A stretch of 64,000 nt of DNA from Chamaecrista fasciculata. Taxonomy: Eukaryota; Streptophyta; Magnoliopsida; Fabales; Fabaceae. Shown here in pieces: positions 1-11,096 of the stretch (its first letter is position 1; the number at the start of each line of letters is the position of its first letter). Both the position numbers and the translations under genes were made by a program. Location of the stretch: assembly GCA_003254925.1 (NCBI GenBank), contig QANZ01031629.1, positions 1 through 64,000 on the forward strand, in the 5' to 3' direction. The notes under the pieces were generated by a model. The model was not told the origin of the DNA, did no database searches, and saw only the letters and a program-made list of their open reading frames with translations.

Positions 1-1170
1 CTCAACTGTTTGATACTTGATTCAAGAATAGCTACCGGTTCCAATTGAATCGTCAAATTTTCTTCTATATGCACAGGAGTATACGTAAGTACATGTGCCA
101 GATCTGGTACATACTGACGGAGTCTTGATACATGAAAAACATCATGAATATGTGATAATTCAGGTGTTAAAGCCAAACGGTAGGCAACTGGTCCAACTCT
201 CTGCAAAATCTGAAACGGCCCAATGTATCATGGGTTCAATTTCTTCGTTTTCAACAGCAAATACCCTGCCCTGCACCTGTTACCGCGGTGCCTCGGGTCG
301 AACACCCTGTGCTGGACGTCTAATATTCTGTGTGGCTGTTCTGTAATCTTTAGCCAAATGTCTCGGTCTCTGGCATCTGTAACAAATAGGCTGGAAGGTG
401 GGACAAGGCCCACTGGTATGACTTTTCCCACACCGAGAACAGACACTTTTTTTAGATGACGAAGTATCGCCTCTTCCACTTCCACTGGAACTCTGACCTG
501 GTTTGAAATTTCGTCCTCTAGGTGCTAAATTATTCCCGGATCGTCTTTTCTGTTGATATTCCCTTAATCTTTTTGCTTCTTCTAAAGTCTGGCTGACAAT
601 TCTACATTTTGTAACCATTAACCCATAATCCCGAATCTGCATCGGGCTATCTATGTCTTTAATTCCATACTGAGTCCGGATTGTAATTGCCCGGCTTTCA
701 ATGATTCGTCCGGGTGCATTTGCAGATACACAGAAAATTTAATAATCTTTCAAACTTTGCCAAATACTCCTCAAATGACATATTTCGTTGTTTTAGCTGG
801 AGGAATTCTACTTCTTTTTCTCTACGCACATCTTGCGGGAAATATTTGTCAAGAAAAGCATTCTGAAAAACCTGCCATGTGATCTGTTCTCCTTGTCCCT
901 CGAGGATTCTTCGCATACCACGCCACCAATAATCTGCCTCCCCCTTGAGGAGGTATACTGCATAGGCCACTTTCTGTGTGTCATTACATCTCAATGCCTC
1001 AAATAATTTTTCCATTTCAATCAACCACTTTTCTGCCTCTTCTGGATCATACGTTCCATCAAATGGTTTAGTATCGGCTCTCAGAAAATCTGCCCATCCT
1101 CTACTATACGCATCATCATTCACATCCACATTCCGGGGCGGTTGAGGGGGATTGGTTTTCCTGATTAGTG
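1..1170 (-). mobile_element. Ty3/gypsy retrotransposon fragment, internally deleted
   Basis: Read on the minus strand, 1170-700 encodes a retrotransposon gag domain (motifs ending in EKWLIEMEKLFEAL, WWRGMRR and FLDKYFP). 640-280 continues into the gag C-terminus with a CCHC-like zinc knuckle (CYRCQRPRHLAKD). From about 232 down to 1 the frame changes to the C-terminal pol region typical of chromovirus-like elements (YIGPFQILQRVGPVAYRLAL, then HDVFHVSRLRQYVPD). Protease, reverse transcriptase, RNase H and most of the integrase, which should lie between gag and this region, are absent. The gag parts also lie in different frames. This is therefore a dead deletion derivative. The left end continues beyond the window. 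The right end abuts CRK1 upstream DNA near 1170, so the remnant ends only about 165 bp before the CRK1 start codon. Confidence 0.85.
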
Positions 1171-1335
1171 TAGCTGTTACTACGTACGTAAAAACGTAAT
1201 AATACAAGCTTGACTTTTCGGAGAAGACTGAAAAACAAAATCTGAGCTTGACTTGCTTTGCTTGCCTCGTGTCATTACATAATTTAGTTCTTCTCAGTTC
1301 TGCCACTTGCTCACCTTAGCCATACATGCTCTCAT

Positions 1336-4300
1336 ATGATTATGGCTTCCTTAAAACTTTTCATCCTCTTCCTCTTTTTCATCAAATTCCTCCGTTCTGC
1401 ATCAGCTGACACTACTTACCTTTTCCACAGTTGCTCTACCAACAAAACCTTCACCGCCGGTAGTGCCTTCGAATCCGCCCGAGCCAACCTTCTCTCTTAC
1501 TTTTCTTCCAGCTCCACCGGGAGCACCCAGATCTACTCCGCCCCTGGCGGCGGCGACACCGCCTACGGCCTCTACATGTGCCGTGGCGACGCCTCCCCTC
1601 AGGTGTGCCGTCAATGCGTAGTCAACGCATCCCAAAGAATATCCTCGGAGTGCCCATTCTCAAAGGATGCTATAATCTGGTACGACGAGTGTTGTCTGCG
1701 CTATTCCAACCGCTCTTTCTTCTCCACCGTTGATCGAAGGCCCAGGCTGGGCCTTCTGAACACTGCCAATATCTCCAATTCAAATGCCTTCATGAGATTA
1801 CTGTTCAAGACCATGAACGAGACGGCGGATGCCGCGGCGAAACCTGATCCTGAGGGGAATATGTTTGCCATCAAGCAAGCCAACATTTCGGGGTTTCAGT
1901 CTCTGTATTGTCTTGCTCAGTGCACGCCGGACCTTTCTCCCGGCGATTGCAGAAGCTGCCTGAGCGGTGTGATTGGGGATTTGAATTGGTGTTGTACGGC
2001 CAAGCAAGGGGGAAGAGTTTTGTATCCTAGTTGTAATGTTCGTTATGAATTGTACCCTTTTTATCTTACACAAGCTCCTGCGCCATCTCCTACACCAGTT
2101 GGGATTGCTCTTCCTGCAAATTCCACAGGTTCAAAAGGTAATTTCAGGAGTTTACTATGAGTTTGATGAAATGACTATGAGGTAATCGTACCCTAATTTT
2201 GTATCCTAGTTGTAATTAATACCTTTTTTATCTCTCAGAAGCCCCATCATCATCTCCTACACCAGGTATTGTTGAAATGAAGTTATGTTGATGAGTGATA
2301 TCATATCTTCTAGACACCCTTTACTAATTCTAATTATGACATCAATTTCATATATTAACAGAGAAAACAGAGATGACAAGTAATGAATTGTTGTTATTCA
2401 ATTGTGGTTTGTGGCTCTGCACTGGTGGAAGACTCGCTACATTAATTAAACCCTTGATACTATATAATTTCTCTTTTCTTGTTTTGTTTTTATGAATTAA
2501 TCTCTCAATTATTTTCTTCATATGTGTTATTGTTAAACAGAGTCACCGACCCCTCCTCTCTCCTTTCTAGAAATTTCTATCATCAAATCTCTTTTCTTTC
2601 TAGAAATATCTCTATGTGTGTAGATATGAATTAGTCTAGAAATTACTATGACTAAAATAATATAAAGTCGCTAAGGAAAAATTCTGGAGAAGTCCCACCA
2701 CCGACCTCAAGTACCTATATATATGTATTTACTCATTGTAGATGTGTGTGGTGAAGTGTGAAGCAAAGTGTGAGTGAAGTAGCTATTGTGTGCAGCAAAG
2801 TAAGTGAGTGATTGAAGTGTTCTAGTGTGAGGGTGACGTGATCAAGTAGTGAGTAAGTGATAGAGTTGTGTAAAGGCTCAAATTTATTTTGAGTCCTTGT
2901 GTAGTAAAATATATTTCAGTTTAGTCCCTTCACTTTCTACCCAATTTTCAATAAGTGGTACCAGAGCTAAGTTCGTGAAGTCTTGTCCGTGGAGCATTGT
3001 TAGCGGCTCGTGGCTCATGGCTCGTGGTTCGTGGCAATCAAGTTTGAAGGTAGTTTGTTTGTGTGTGGAGTACGAAGTCGTCGTACGTGGAGACTCCGCC
3101 GGAGAACAGTCAGGGACTGGAGGAGAACTCTTAATCAAGGATAAGAGTAAGTTTGTGTACGTGTCGGGCACGATCGAGAAGGTATGGTAGACGTCCCATT
3201 TAATATTGAGAAGTTGAATAACTCCAATTATAACAATTGGAGTACGTTGATCATGTTCTACCTTGGAGGAAAGATGTTAAGAAGTTTGATAGATGGAAAT
3301 GAGGTGATGTCACCAACCAACGAAGTTGAATTAGATAAATGAAATGCTAGAGCACAAATGACTTTGTTTATACTCGCTTCTACCGTGGAGCCACAATTCC
3401 TCACTCACATCAAGAATGCAAAGACGCCAAAAGAGGCATGAGATGCACTCGCCACTCTAGTCGCTAAAGCAAAGGATGCTAATGTTAGAGAACGAGTTGA
3501 CAACAATGAAGCAAGGAGATATGCCGGTAAGTGAGTACTTCACCAAAATTAAATCTATTTGTGAAGAAATTTCAAAATTAGATCCAGAAAATTCTATCAC
3601 TGAAGTAAGAATGAGAAGAATTATTACGGCAGGGTAAACCCAAAATATTATAGTCTTGTGATGGTGACAAGGGGTTGGGCTAAAGAGCCAACCTTAGCTG
3701 AATTAGAAAGTCTATTGGCCAATCAAGAAGCTCTAAACGCACAACAGTCTAGGGGACCGTCAAATGAGGTAGAAAATGCTCTCTTCGTCAGGGGAAGAGG
3801 CCAACGTCAAAATTATGATGACTCCAAGAACGATGGAGATGATAGATGGAGACAAAATGGTTGGCAAAAGGGTCGTCGAGGAGGAGCTTCGTATCAAGGG
3901 GGAGTTCAACCGAATTCCGATTATAACTCACAACAGAAGGAGCGACATAGAGATAATAAAGATACAATTGCGGGAAGAGAAGTCACTTTGCTCGTGACTA
4001 TTGGAGCCCGAAACGCGTAGAAGGAAATGCTGTGACAGAAGATCAAAGTGAAGAAGATTGGGACGTGCAGGCATCGTTTGCGACAACAAAGAAAGAAGAG
4101 ATGGCATTGGTGGTGAACAACAATTCCGTCAATTATGCAAGATTGGATAGTGTATTCTGGGTGCACAAACCACATGACGGGAGATCAAGACTGACAGAGG
4201 TGTCTGAGTATAAAGGCAAACTAGTAGCGACAACAGCGGACAACTCAAAACTACCAATAAGGCACGTTGGCAAAACCGTGATTGTCCCGCGATACAATGC

Positions 4301-7300
4301 AAAGAAGATTCAACTACACAATGTTTATCATGTACCAGGTATGAAGAAGAATCTCTTATCAGTGCCACAATTAACTTCTAGGGCAAGTATGTAGTGTTTG
4401 GGCCGAAGGATGTAAAAGTGTACTCTAGTCTACCACCTAAAAGGGCACTAATAATGGAAGGAAAACGTGTTGAGTCTATCTACGTGATGTCAGCCCAAAC
4501 AGCATACGTAGATAAGACAAGGAAGAGCGAGACAGCTGACATGTGGCATGCCAGGCTGGGACATGTGAGCTATCACAAGTTAAAGGTGATGATGAATAAA
4601 CAAATGCTTAAGAGACTACCTCAATTGGATGTTCGTGACGACATTGTATGTGTTGGGTGCCAATATGGGAAGGTTCATCAACTATCGTATGAGGAGTCCA
4701 AGTTTAGAGCAAAGGTGCCATTGGAGCTTATACATTCAGATGTCTTGGGACCAGTGAAGCCTCTATCAGTGGATTTCGATATATGATTACGTTCATCGAA
4801 GATTACTCGAGGTACGTTTGGGTTGATTTTATAAAAGAAAAATCTGAAGCATTGTCTAAATTCAAAGCATTCAAAGAGAAAGTCGAAAAAGCATTCAAAG
4901 AGAAAGTCGAAAGAGAAGTGGGACACAAGATATTGTGCCTACGTACCGATAATGGAGGTGAATATACATCTAAAGAGTTCACGGAGTACTTGAGGGAAAA
5001 CCATATTCGAAGGCGGTTGACGTGACCGTACACACCACAGCAAAACGGGGTTGCCTAACGGAAGAACTGTAACTTAGCAGAAGTGTGTAGAAGCATGTTG
5101 CACGAGAAGAATGTGCCACTGCGCGTTTCTAGGCTGAGTGCATGAAGACCACTGTCCACATTGTGAATAGGTTACCATAAGCAAAGCTTGGTTTCAAAAC
5201 ACCATATGAGAAGCTTTGGCGAGTGAAGCCCACGGTAAGTCACTTTCGAGTATTTGGTTGTGTTTGTTATGCATTTGTTCAAAACCAGCTACGTAGTAAG
5301 TTCGATAAGAAGGCAGTTCGTGGTATATTCGTTGGCTATGATGAACATCGAAAAGGATGGAGGTGTTGTGATCCAAACACCGGTCGTTGCTACACATCGA
5401 GAAACCTACAATTTGATGAAGCGTTGTCATGGTGGTCTCCATAAGTTGAATTACTTCCTGATACGAAGGAGATTGAAGAGAAGTTAAAAGAAAGAACAAA
5501 TGAGACAGAGGCGGGTGAAAAAAGAGAATCAAATTCCGAGAGTAATAAAGAATTAGTGACAGAGGATGACATCGTAAGGTCTAGGCCAGTTAAGAAGAAT
5601 CCATGGAAGACTGGGGTACATGAAATAGAAGATCAAAGACAGAGTCTATGGGAAATACCAGAGATAACAATTGATGAAGAAACTCTTCAATCACAACAAC
5701 TGCGAAGATCCACGAGACAAAAGAAACCAAATCCGAGATACACAAATGACACGATAATAGAGGATGGAAGATACATAAGTCAAGCAACAAAGGATGGTCT
5801 CGAAAGCAACTTTGAGAGGAGTAGTCGTTGAGGGGAAGTGTTAAACAGAGTCACCGACTCCTCTCTCCTTTCTACAAATTTCTATCATCAAATCTCTTTT
5901 CTTTCTAAAAATATCTTTATGTGTGTAGATATGAATTAGCCTAGAAATTACTATGACTAAAATAATGTAAAGTCGCTGAGGAAAAATTCTGGAGAAGTCC
6001 CACCACCGACCTCAAGCACCTATATATATGTATTTACCCATTGTAGATGTGTGTGGTGAAGTGTGAAGCAAAGTGTGAGTGAAGTAGCTATTGTGTGCAG
6101 CAAAGTGAGTGAGTGATTGAAGTGTGAGTGATAAAGTGTGAGTGTGACGTGAGCAAGTAGTGAATAAGTGATAGAGTTGTGTGAAGGCTCAAATATAATT
6201 GTATTTTGAGTCCTTGTGTAGTAAAATATATTTCAGTTTAGTCCCTTCACTTTCTACCCAATTTCAACATCTGTAATTATGCACCATCCTATTACGTACA
6301 GTTTATACTTTATAGCATGCGTGAATAACATGAGTACTACTAAATACTAATTGCTCATGTTTGCACAGCAAAAGGAAAAGCCCTGTCGCGAACTACTATT
6401 ATTATTGTTGTGGTCCTTATAATCCTTGTTGTGGTGATGCTTTCTTGTATCGCCTGCTGCTTCTTACGGAGAAAAAGGAGCAGGAGTTATCAGTTTATTC
6501 TCAAGGAAAACTGTACGTATAGTATATGGAATTCATTCATGTTCAAAAAGATATATATCTCAATCCTTCACGTTCAAATGGACACTATTTTAATGTTTCT
6601 TATATTTATCCAGTTGGTAGTGAAAGCACAACTTTAGAGTCCTTGCAGTTTAGTCTACCTATAATTGAAGCTGCAACAAATAAATTTTCGCATGAAAACA
6701 AAATAGGTAAAGGTGGATTTGGAGAAGTTTATAAGGTAAAAAAAAAAAGAGAGAGGCTATCATGTTATTAATCAAGATACTTTATGAATGTATTTTTTAA
6801 TAATTTGATCTAATTTGTTGTGGTTTCAGGGTATTCTTTCAGATGGTAGAGAAGTAGCAATAAAAAGACTTTCAAAAACATCAGAACAAGGTGTAGCAGA
6901 ATTCAAAAATGAGATTTTACTAATAGCAAAACTTCAACACAGGAATCTGGTGACATTACTAGGATTTTGCCTAGATATGGAAGAGAAAATACTTGTTTAC
7001 GAATATGTTCCCAACAAGAGCCTCGACTATTTTCTATTTGGTTTGACACTTCTACATCTATTTTAAGTTTCAGTTAAAAGATTTTATTTATGCAATGCAT
7101 GATTTCCTTTGGGCATATTCTTTAATTTTCATATATAGAATAATAGTTAGGCAGGGTAGTCTAAGCCCCCGGGCTGGTAGTGGTAGCATATTCTATAATT
7201 TGCTTACATTATACATGTTTTTTTTTATGCCACTCATGCTAACTTTTGTCCAGGTTCACGAAGTAACATCAACTTAAATTGGTTAGACCGTTACAAAATC

Positions 7301-8219
7301 ATAAACGGAACTGCTCGTGGAATTCATTATTTACATGAACATTCTCGCCTTAAAGTAATACATCGTGATCTCAAGCCTAGCAATATTTTGTTAGATGATG
7401 AGATGAATCCAAAAATTTCAGATTTTGGATTGGCTAAAATGGTTGCTATAAATGAAACAGAAGGAAGTACAAATAGGATTGTTGGAACATAGTAAGTTGT
7501 GAATTTTTATTATCCTCTTTTTCTACATTATTATGTGTAAAAAAAGAAAAGAAAAAGTTATGTCCTAACATTCAGTACAGTGAGTTTTGAATATATGTCC
7601 AAAACTGTACTTCTTATTTTATTTGTTTGAATTGATTTTTTTAGTGGGTACATGTCTCCTGAATATGCAATGCTTGGACAATATTCAGAAAAGTCAGACA
7701 TCTTCAGCTTTGGAGTTATAGTTTTAGAAATTGTTAGTGGAAAGAAGAATGTAAGTTCACATGATTCACAATATGCTGATGGCCTTTTGAGTTATGTAAG
7801 TAAAAAATTCAAACAAGTCATGATTAACAATGCAAAAATGAATATGGTTATTGGAATGATTTGAAGAAATTAATTTTACTTAATTATTGTAGGCTTGGAA
7901 GCAATGGAGGGACGACAAATTATCAGACATATTGGATTCAAATCTCACTGAACTTGGTTCATATAATGAAGTGATTAAATGCATTCAGATTGGATTGTTA
8001 TGTGTTCAAGAAAATCCAGATGCTCGGCCTTCTATGGGTACAATTGTTTCGTATCTCAGCAACGATTTAATTCAATTACCATATCCTCAGGAACCAGCAT
8101 TCTTCATGCATGGTCGAGTGGAATTAACCATTGGTAAAAGGGAATCAAGTTTTGATCCATATACTAGTAGTTCCAAATCAGTTAATGAAATGTCCACGAG
8201 TAATTTCTTTCCTCGTTAG
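1336..8219 (+). CDS. CRK1: cysteine-rich receptor-like kinase (DUF26), complete
   Basis: Exons read as 1336-2137, 6369-6512, 6614-6735, 6830-7040, 7254-7491, 7645-7795 and 7893-8219. All introns are GT-AG and phases match, giving about 664 aa. Residues 1-24 are a signal peptide. Two DUF26 domains carry C-x8-C-x2-C at C82/C91/C94 and C196/C205/C208. A transmembrane helix lies near 276-300 and is followed by basic residues. Kinase: GKGGFGEV at 347-354, catalytic K368, HRD 463-465, DFG 483-485, SPE 510-512. All key residues are present, so it should be an active plasma-membrane Ser/Thr receptor kinase. The start is the first ATG of the hydrophobic leader; an in-frame ATG two codons later is an alternative. 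Intron 1 is 4.2 kb because a copia element sits in it, in the gene's own orientation. The ligand is unknown. Confidence 0.9.
2239..2265 (+). other. Candidate 27-nt micro-exon in CRK1 intron 1
   Basis: About 100 bp into intron 1 is a partial copy of the end of exon 1 (2197-2265 resembles about 2021-2097, sharing the run ttttgtatcctagttgtaa and the catctcctacaccag end). It is framed by an acceptor (tctctcag) and a donor (gtattg). The enclosed 27 nt keep the phase-1 reading frame and would add EAPSSSPTP to the juxtamembrane hinge. It may be an alternative exon or simply a decayed tandem duplication; transcript data are needed to tell. Confidence 0.4.
2531..2950 (+). repeat. 5' LTR of the copia element in CRK1
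   Basis: 420-bp direct repeat with TG...CA ends, paired with 5839-6266. It is rich in GTGA/GTGTGAAG-type short repeats in its second half. Confidence 0.88.
3184..5831 (+). pseudogene. Decayed copia gag-protease-integrase polyprotein
   Basis: The coding region starts at the ATG at 3184 with a copia gag (NYNNWS-like start). It is interrupted by stops (for example near 3340 and 3440) and frameshifts. The RNA-binding end of gag lies at 3940-4020. A protease-region remnant follows ([17 protein letters not shown] near 4322-4372). The GAG-pre-integrase HH-CC finger ([13 protein letters not shown], then CVGCQYGK) is at 4540-4680. The integrase core ([18 protein letters not shown]) is at 4783-5025, with YTPQQNGVA just after and more stops. 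The post-integrase region ends near 5830. A tandem duplication at about 4864-4911 repeats KAFKEKVE. The RT and RNase H domains are missing altogether. Confidence 0.85.
5839..6266 (+). repeat. 3' LTR of the copia element in CRK1
   Basis: 428-bp partner of the LTR at 2531-2950, slightly longer because of a short GTGAGTGATAAAGTGTGAG expansion. CRK1 intron 1 resumes after 6266 and exon 2 starts at 6369. Confidence 0.88.
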
Positions 8220-8352
8220 GAGGAGGTTAAGTTTTTTTTTTTTGGGCACTGAAGGTTTATATATTTCTATTTTGATGCCACGAGTGCATTATATATTTCA
8301 CTTATAGTTAGATTATGTTTGTAGTGATAGTACCTGTAGTTACTGGCTAGAG

Positions 8353-8425
8353 TATGAAAAAAATAATTCTAATGCTTAATATATAGTCACTCTGCGACTG
8401 TTGGACCATCTGAAAGGCCTCCTTT
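8353..8425 (+). pseudogene. Relic of a CRK5-type exon 7 in the CRK1 3' flank
   Basis: The stretch atgaaaaaaataattctaat, then gcttaat...agtcactctg and ctgaaaggcctcc, follows the order of CRK5 exon 7 DNA at about 42903-42970, which encodes MNKIVLML and APERPPF. The CRK2 3' flank holds only the first part (12985-13010) because a MITE begins there. It has no coding capacity. Confidence 0.55.
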
Positions 8426-8436
8426 TTTTTGTTTCA

Positions 8437-8667
8437 TTGCCTTATAAGGGGATGACGTGTCAAGCATTTCAAGGATTACCTTATCTTTAGTCTCAAATTT
8501 GTTTCATCTAATGGTCGGAATTCAATTATTGCCATCCTCCTACACTTAACAGAAATCACCTAAAGACGTAAACAAGTCTGCCTAAATCCTAATGCCCTAC
8601 ACTAGGTGATTTTTGAGACTAAAGATAAGGTAATCCTTGAAATGCATGACACGTCATCCCCTTATAT
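8437..8667. repeat. MITE with about 55-bp terminal inverted repeats, copy 1
   Basis: The left end (ccttataaggggatgacgtg, continuing caagcatttcaaggattacc...tttagtctcaaa) is repeated inverted at 8611-8667 (gagactaaagataaggtaat...gacacgtcatcccctta). About 110 bp of non-coding DNA separates the arms. A second copy lies at 13011-13233 in the matching place downstream of CRK2. The arms would fold into a long hairpin if transcribed. Confidence 0.8.
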
Positions 8668-9386
8668 ATATATCCCAGGTTAATTAGCGTAATTTGATAG
8701 ATGATGAGGGAAACATGAAGTTATGAAAAAGATGATGATAATTATATTTTAATTTTAAATTAATATAATCTTCTTAATAATAATATACAAATTGGGACTC
8801 TCTGGTCTCTATATATATAATTGGAAATCATGCAAGATCTCCAGTACTAGTAGTACTAGATAACCCTCCTTTGGAAAAAAAAAATATAAAAGAAAAAACT
8901 GACAACTACCAAGGAATCGCGATTGTTAGTAAATTAAATACGTAATGAATAATCTTACCAAAAAAAATACGTAATGAATAAGATAAATTATAATATAACT
9001 AAAATATGAAATAAAAGGAGGGAGAAGAATAGAGAAAGATCAATATAAAAAAAATTGAGTGTAATTAAATCCATTCTTGATTTTTGCTACTTTAATCACT
9101 TCATAACATTAATAATAAGTTGATCTATTTATAATAAATTAAAATCACCGTAGAAATTAAAACACCTAACAGCTAGAGAAATTAAAGTTTCAATATAATC
9201 GAGGAGCAACAAATATAGAGGCAGCAATGGAATAATTCAAACACGATCAACTCTTATGATTCTCCCCTATTAAGCCCCGGTCCTCTTGGACAAGGAAAGT
9301 GAAGAGAGGGGTATATATATCTTCTAAAATATCTCAATTTGAGAAAGATGAATTAGATAATGAAGAATCAAAAGTTTACCTTTCAA
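8668..9386. other. AT-rich intergenic DNA
   Basis: About 700 bp between the MITE and a SINE. It holds homopolymer A runs and TATATA stretches. I see no coding exon, RNA gene or recognisable repeat end. Confidence 0.6.
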
Positions 9387-9396
9387 CTACCAAAAG

Positions 9397-9574
9397 TTAA
9401 CTCAATTGATAAGTAATCAACTCATAACTCACAAGGTTGTAAATTCAATTCCTGTTATCGATGTGAGAGTCTCATCGATAGATAATCTATAAGTATATTT
9501 GTAAGTGCTCATAGAGTCTGGAGAAATATTTGACTTTGATGATCTTCTGGAACTCAACTCACATAAACTTATGC
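9397..9574 (+). mobile_element. tRNA-derived SINE with 10-bp target duplication
   Basis: It begins with an A-box-like sequence (agttaactcaattgataag) followed by a B-box-like one (gttgtaaattcaattcc). It shares the tail module (about gtgctcatagagtctgga) with the SINEs at 10931-11041 and 35413-35605. The flanks repeat CTACCAAAAG at 9387-9396 and 9575-9584, which supports target-primed insertion. Confidence 0.65.
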
Positions 9575-9729
9575 CTACCAAAAGAAAAATAGTTTATCAT
9601 TCACTTTTTTTATCCTACAATTCTCAACTTCCAAAATAAGAGGAAGAGGTCTCAATTCTCTCCCTCCTCTTTTCTTGCTTAATCCTCCTAATCCAAATGT
9701 ACCCTACATTAAGATTCACGGCATATATA

Positions 9730-9985
9730 TATGCATTTAAGAGATGGTACTCTTTTTCTTTTTCCTTTCCATATGTCAATTGATTCTCTTATTTATTTTC
9801 TTCATCACGTGTTATTAATATGATCCGGCCTATATTGTTTATTGCATGTGAATAACATGAATACTAATTGCTCATGTGTCTTTCCAGCAAAAGGAAAAGC
9901 TCAATCATCACGAACCATTATTATTATTGTTGTGGTCCTTATAATCCTTGTTGCGGTGATTCTCTTATTTATATTGTTTAAGTAT
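9730..9985 (+). pseudogene. Orphan CRK fragment: intron 1 tail plus transmembrane exon
   Basis: 9730-9887 resembles the intron 1 ends of CRK3 and CRK4 (tctttttctttttccttt, then cttcatcacgtgttatt). At 9888 after tttccag the transmembrane exon begins (AKGKAQSSRT, then [17 protein letters not shown]). Homology stops near 9980, just before the cytoplasmic basic part. No ectodomain or kinase exon belongs to it, so it is a dead duplicate. The sequence after the break (gagtctcccctctt) also occurs at about 13400. Confidence 0.75.
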
Positions 9986-10354
9986 TCTCCGGAGTCTCCC
10001 CTCTTCCGAAGAAGAGTTATCATATATATATATATATATATATGTATATGACTTCATTCTTTTATGTTTAATCAAAATTATTGAATTAAAAAATTAAAAA
10101 AAAAAATCACCTACTTTTCTCTAGCTAACCCACGTTCATCTCACCCAAACATTTACAAATTAATAAAATACCAATTTCTATCCTAAATGTATGAGGTAAT
10201 TTCAAATTGGTCCTAAATATTTTATTTATTTTAGATGAATCTTATATATTTTGATAATTTTTCAAATTGGTCCCAAACTTACTCATTTATCAAAATAAAA
10301 ATTTTGTGTAATCTTTAACTTTAATTAATTCAAACTTACATACATATTNATATT

Positions 10355-10386
10355 GGCGTGCCCGTTAGGGCACGCCAAGCCCCTAG
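10355..10386 (+). mobile_element. Helitron-type 3' terminus
   Basis: A perfect 9-bp-stem hairpin (ggcgtgccc-gtta-gggcacgcc, 10355-10376) lies a few bases before CTAG (10383-10386), which is followed by T. This is the layout of plant Helitron 3' ends. The 5' end (TC after A) could not be placed. The single N at 10349 is next to it. Confidence 0.6.
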
Positions 10387-10930
10387 TATATTATATGTGT
10401 GAGAGTGCTTTTGGTTTGTCAAAAATAATTAAATTAAAAATTAAAAAAATAAGAAATAAACTTGTGAAACTTGATAATTGGCTGACTGTATAGATATTAG
10501 GAGAGAGAAAGTAGTAGATGAGATTTAAGAAAGTGAAAACTTATTATTTGGTCTTTTAATTTTCAAAATTCTAACGATTTAGTCCTCGAAAATATGAAAT
10601 ATACCATTTAGTCACTGAATAACTACAAATGTCAAATCAAATGTTATATATATATTTCTAGTATATATATATATATATATATACTAGTGTAGTTTACATA
10701 TTTTAACGGGTATACAAAGATTAATTTAAATTTTATAATTATAATAATTTTAAAAAATTATTTTATTATATTTTATAATAAAATTTAATTTTTTATAAAT
10801 TTTATTTTATTAATTTAAAATTGTGAGAAGTTACCTAATTACATTTATTATTTTATCTCTCCTATTAATACAATTAGCCAATCACCATGATCCACATGTT
10901 TATTTTTTGTTTTTTATAATTTTTTTGTTA
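10387..10930. other. AT-rich intergenic DNA
   Basis: Low-complexity A/T runs and a (TA)n tract near 10645-10685. No gene is seen. Confidence 0.6.
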
Positions 10931-11041
10931 CAAAAAGTTTAGGTGAGTTGAGTCGTGATGGCTTATCAAGGCTAGAGCAGGCTTCAAAGCTCTATAAACG
11001 TTTATAGAGATACTTACAGATCACCGACCAACCAAGCTCTT
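10931..11041 (-). mobile_element. SINE 3' part
   Basis: The stretch from gtttaggtgagttgag through ctctataaacgtttatag to gatcaccgacc matches the non-tRNA half of the SINE at 35413-35605. The tRNA-like head is missing, so the copy is truncated. Confidence 0.6.
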
Positions 11042-11096
11042 TTAATTGTGTTATTTTTTATGGACGAGAAGGTGTTCAAACATATATAAGTGAATA

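Larger units (their letters stand above)
2531..6266 (+). mobile_element. Ty1/copia LTR retrotransposon, RT/RNase H-deleted, in CRK1 intron 1
   Basis: The element has two LTRs (2531-2950 and 5839-6266), both starting TGTTAAACAG and ending in CA. A primer-binding site like initiator-Met tRNA (tggtaccagagct, 2956-2968) follows the left LTR. A polypurine tract (gaggggaag, 5830-5838) precedes the right LTR. The LTRs differ by several substitutions and small indels, so the insertion is not recent. I see no convincing 5-bp target duplication (gttat before, acatc after). The internal region runs from gag through protease to integrase and then straight to the polypurine tract, with no reverse transcriptase or RNase H. 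It lies in the same orientation as CRK1 and must be spliced out of the pre-mRNA. Confidence 0.88.

Noticed and set aside
2526..6271. Target duplication for the copia element in CRK1
   Set aside because: The flanking bases gttat and acatc do not match; I report the element without one.
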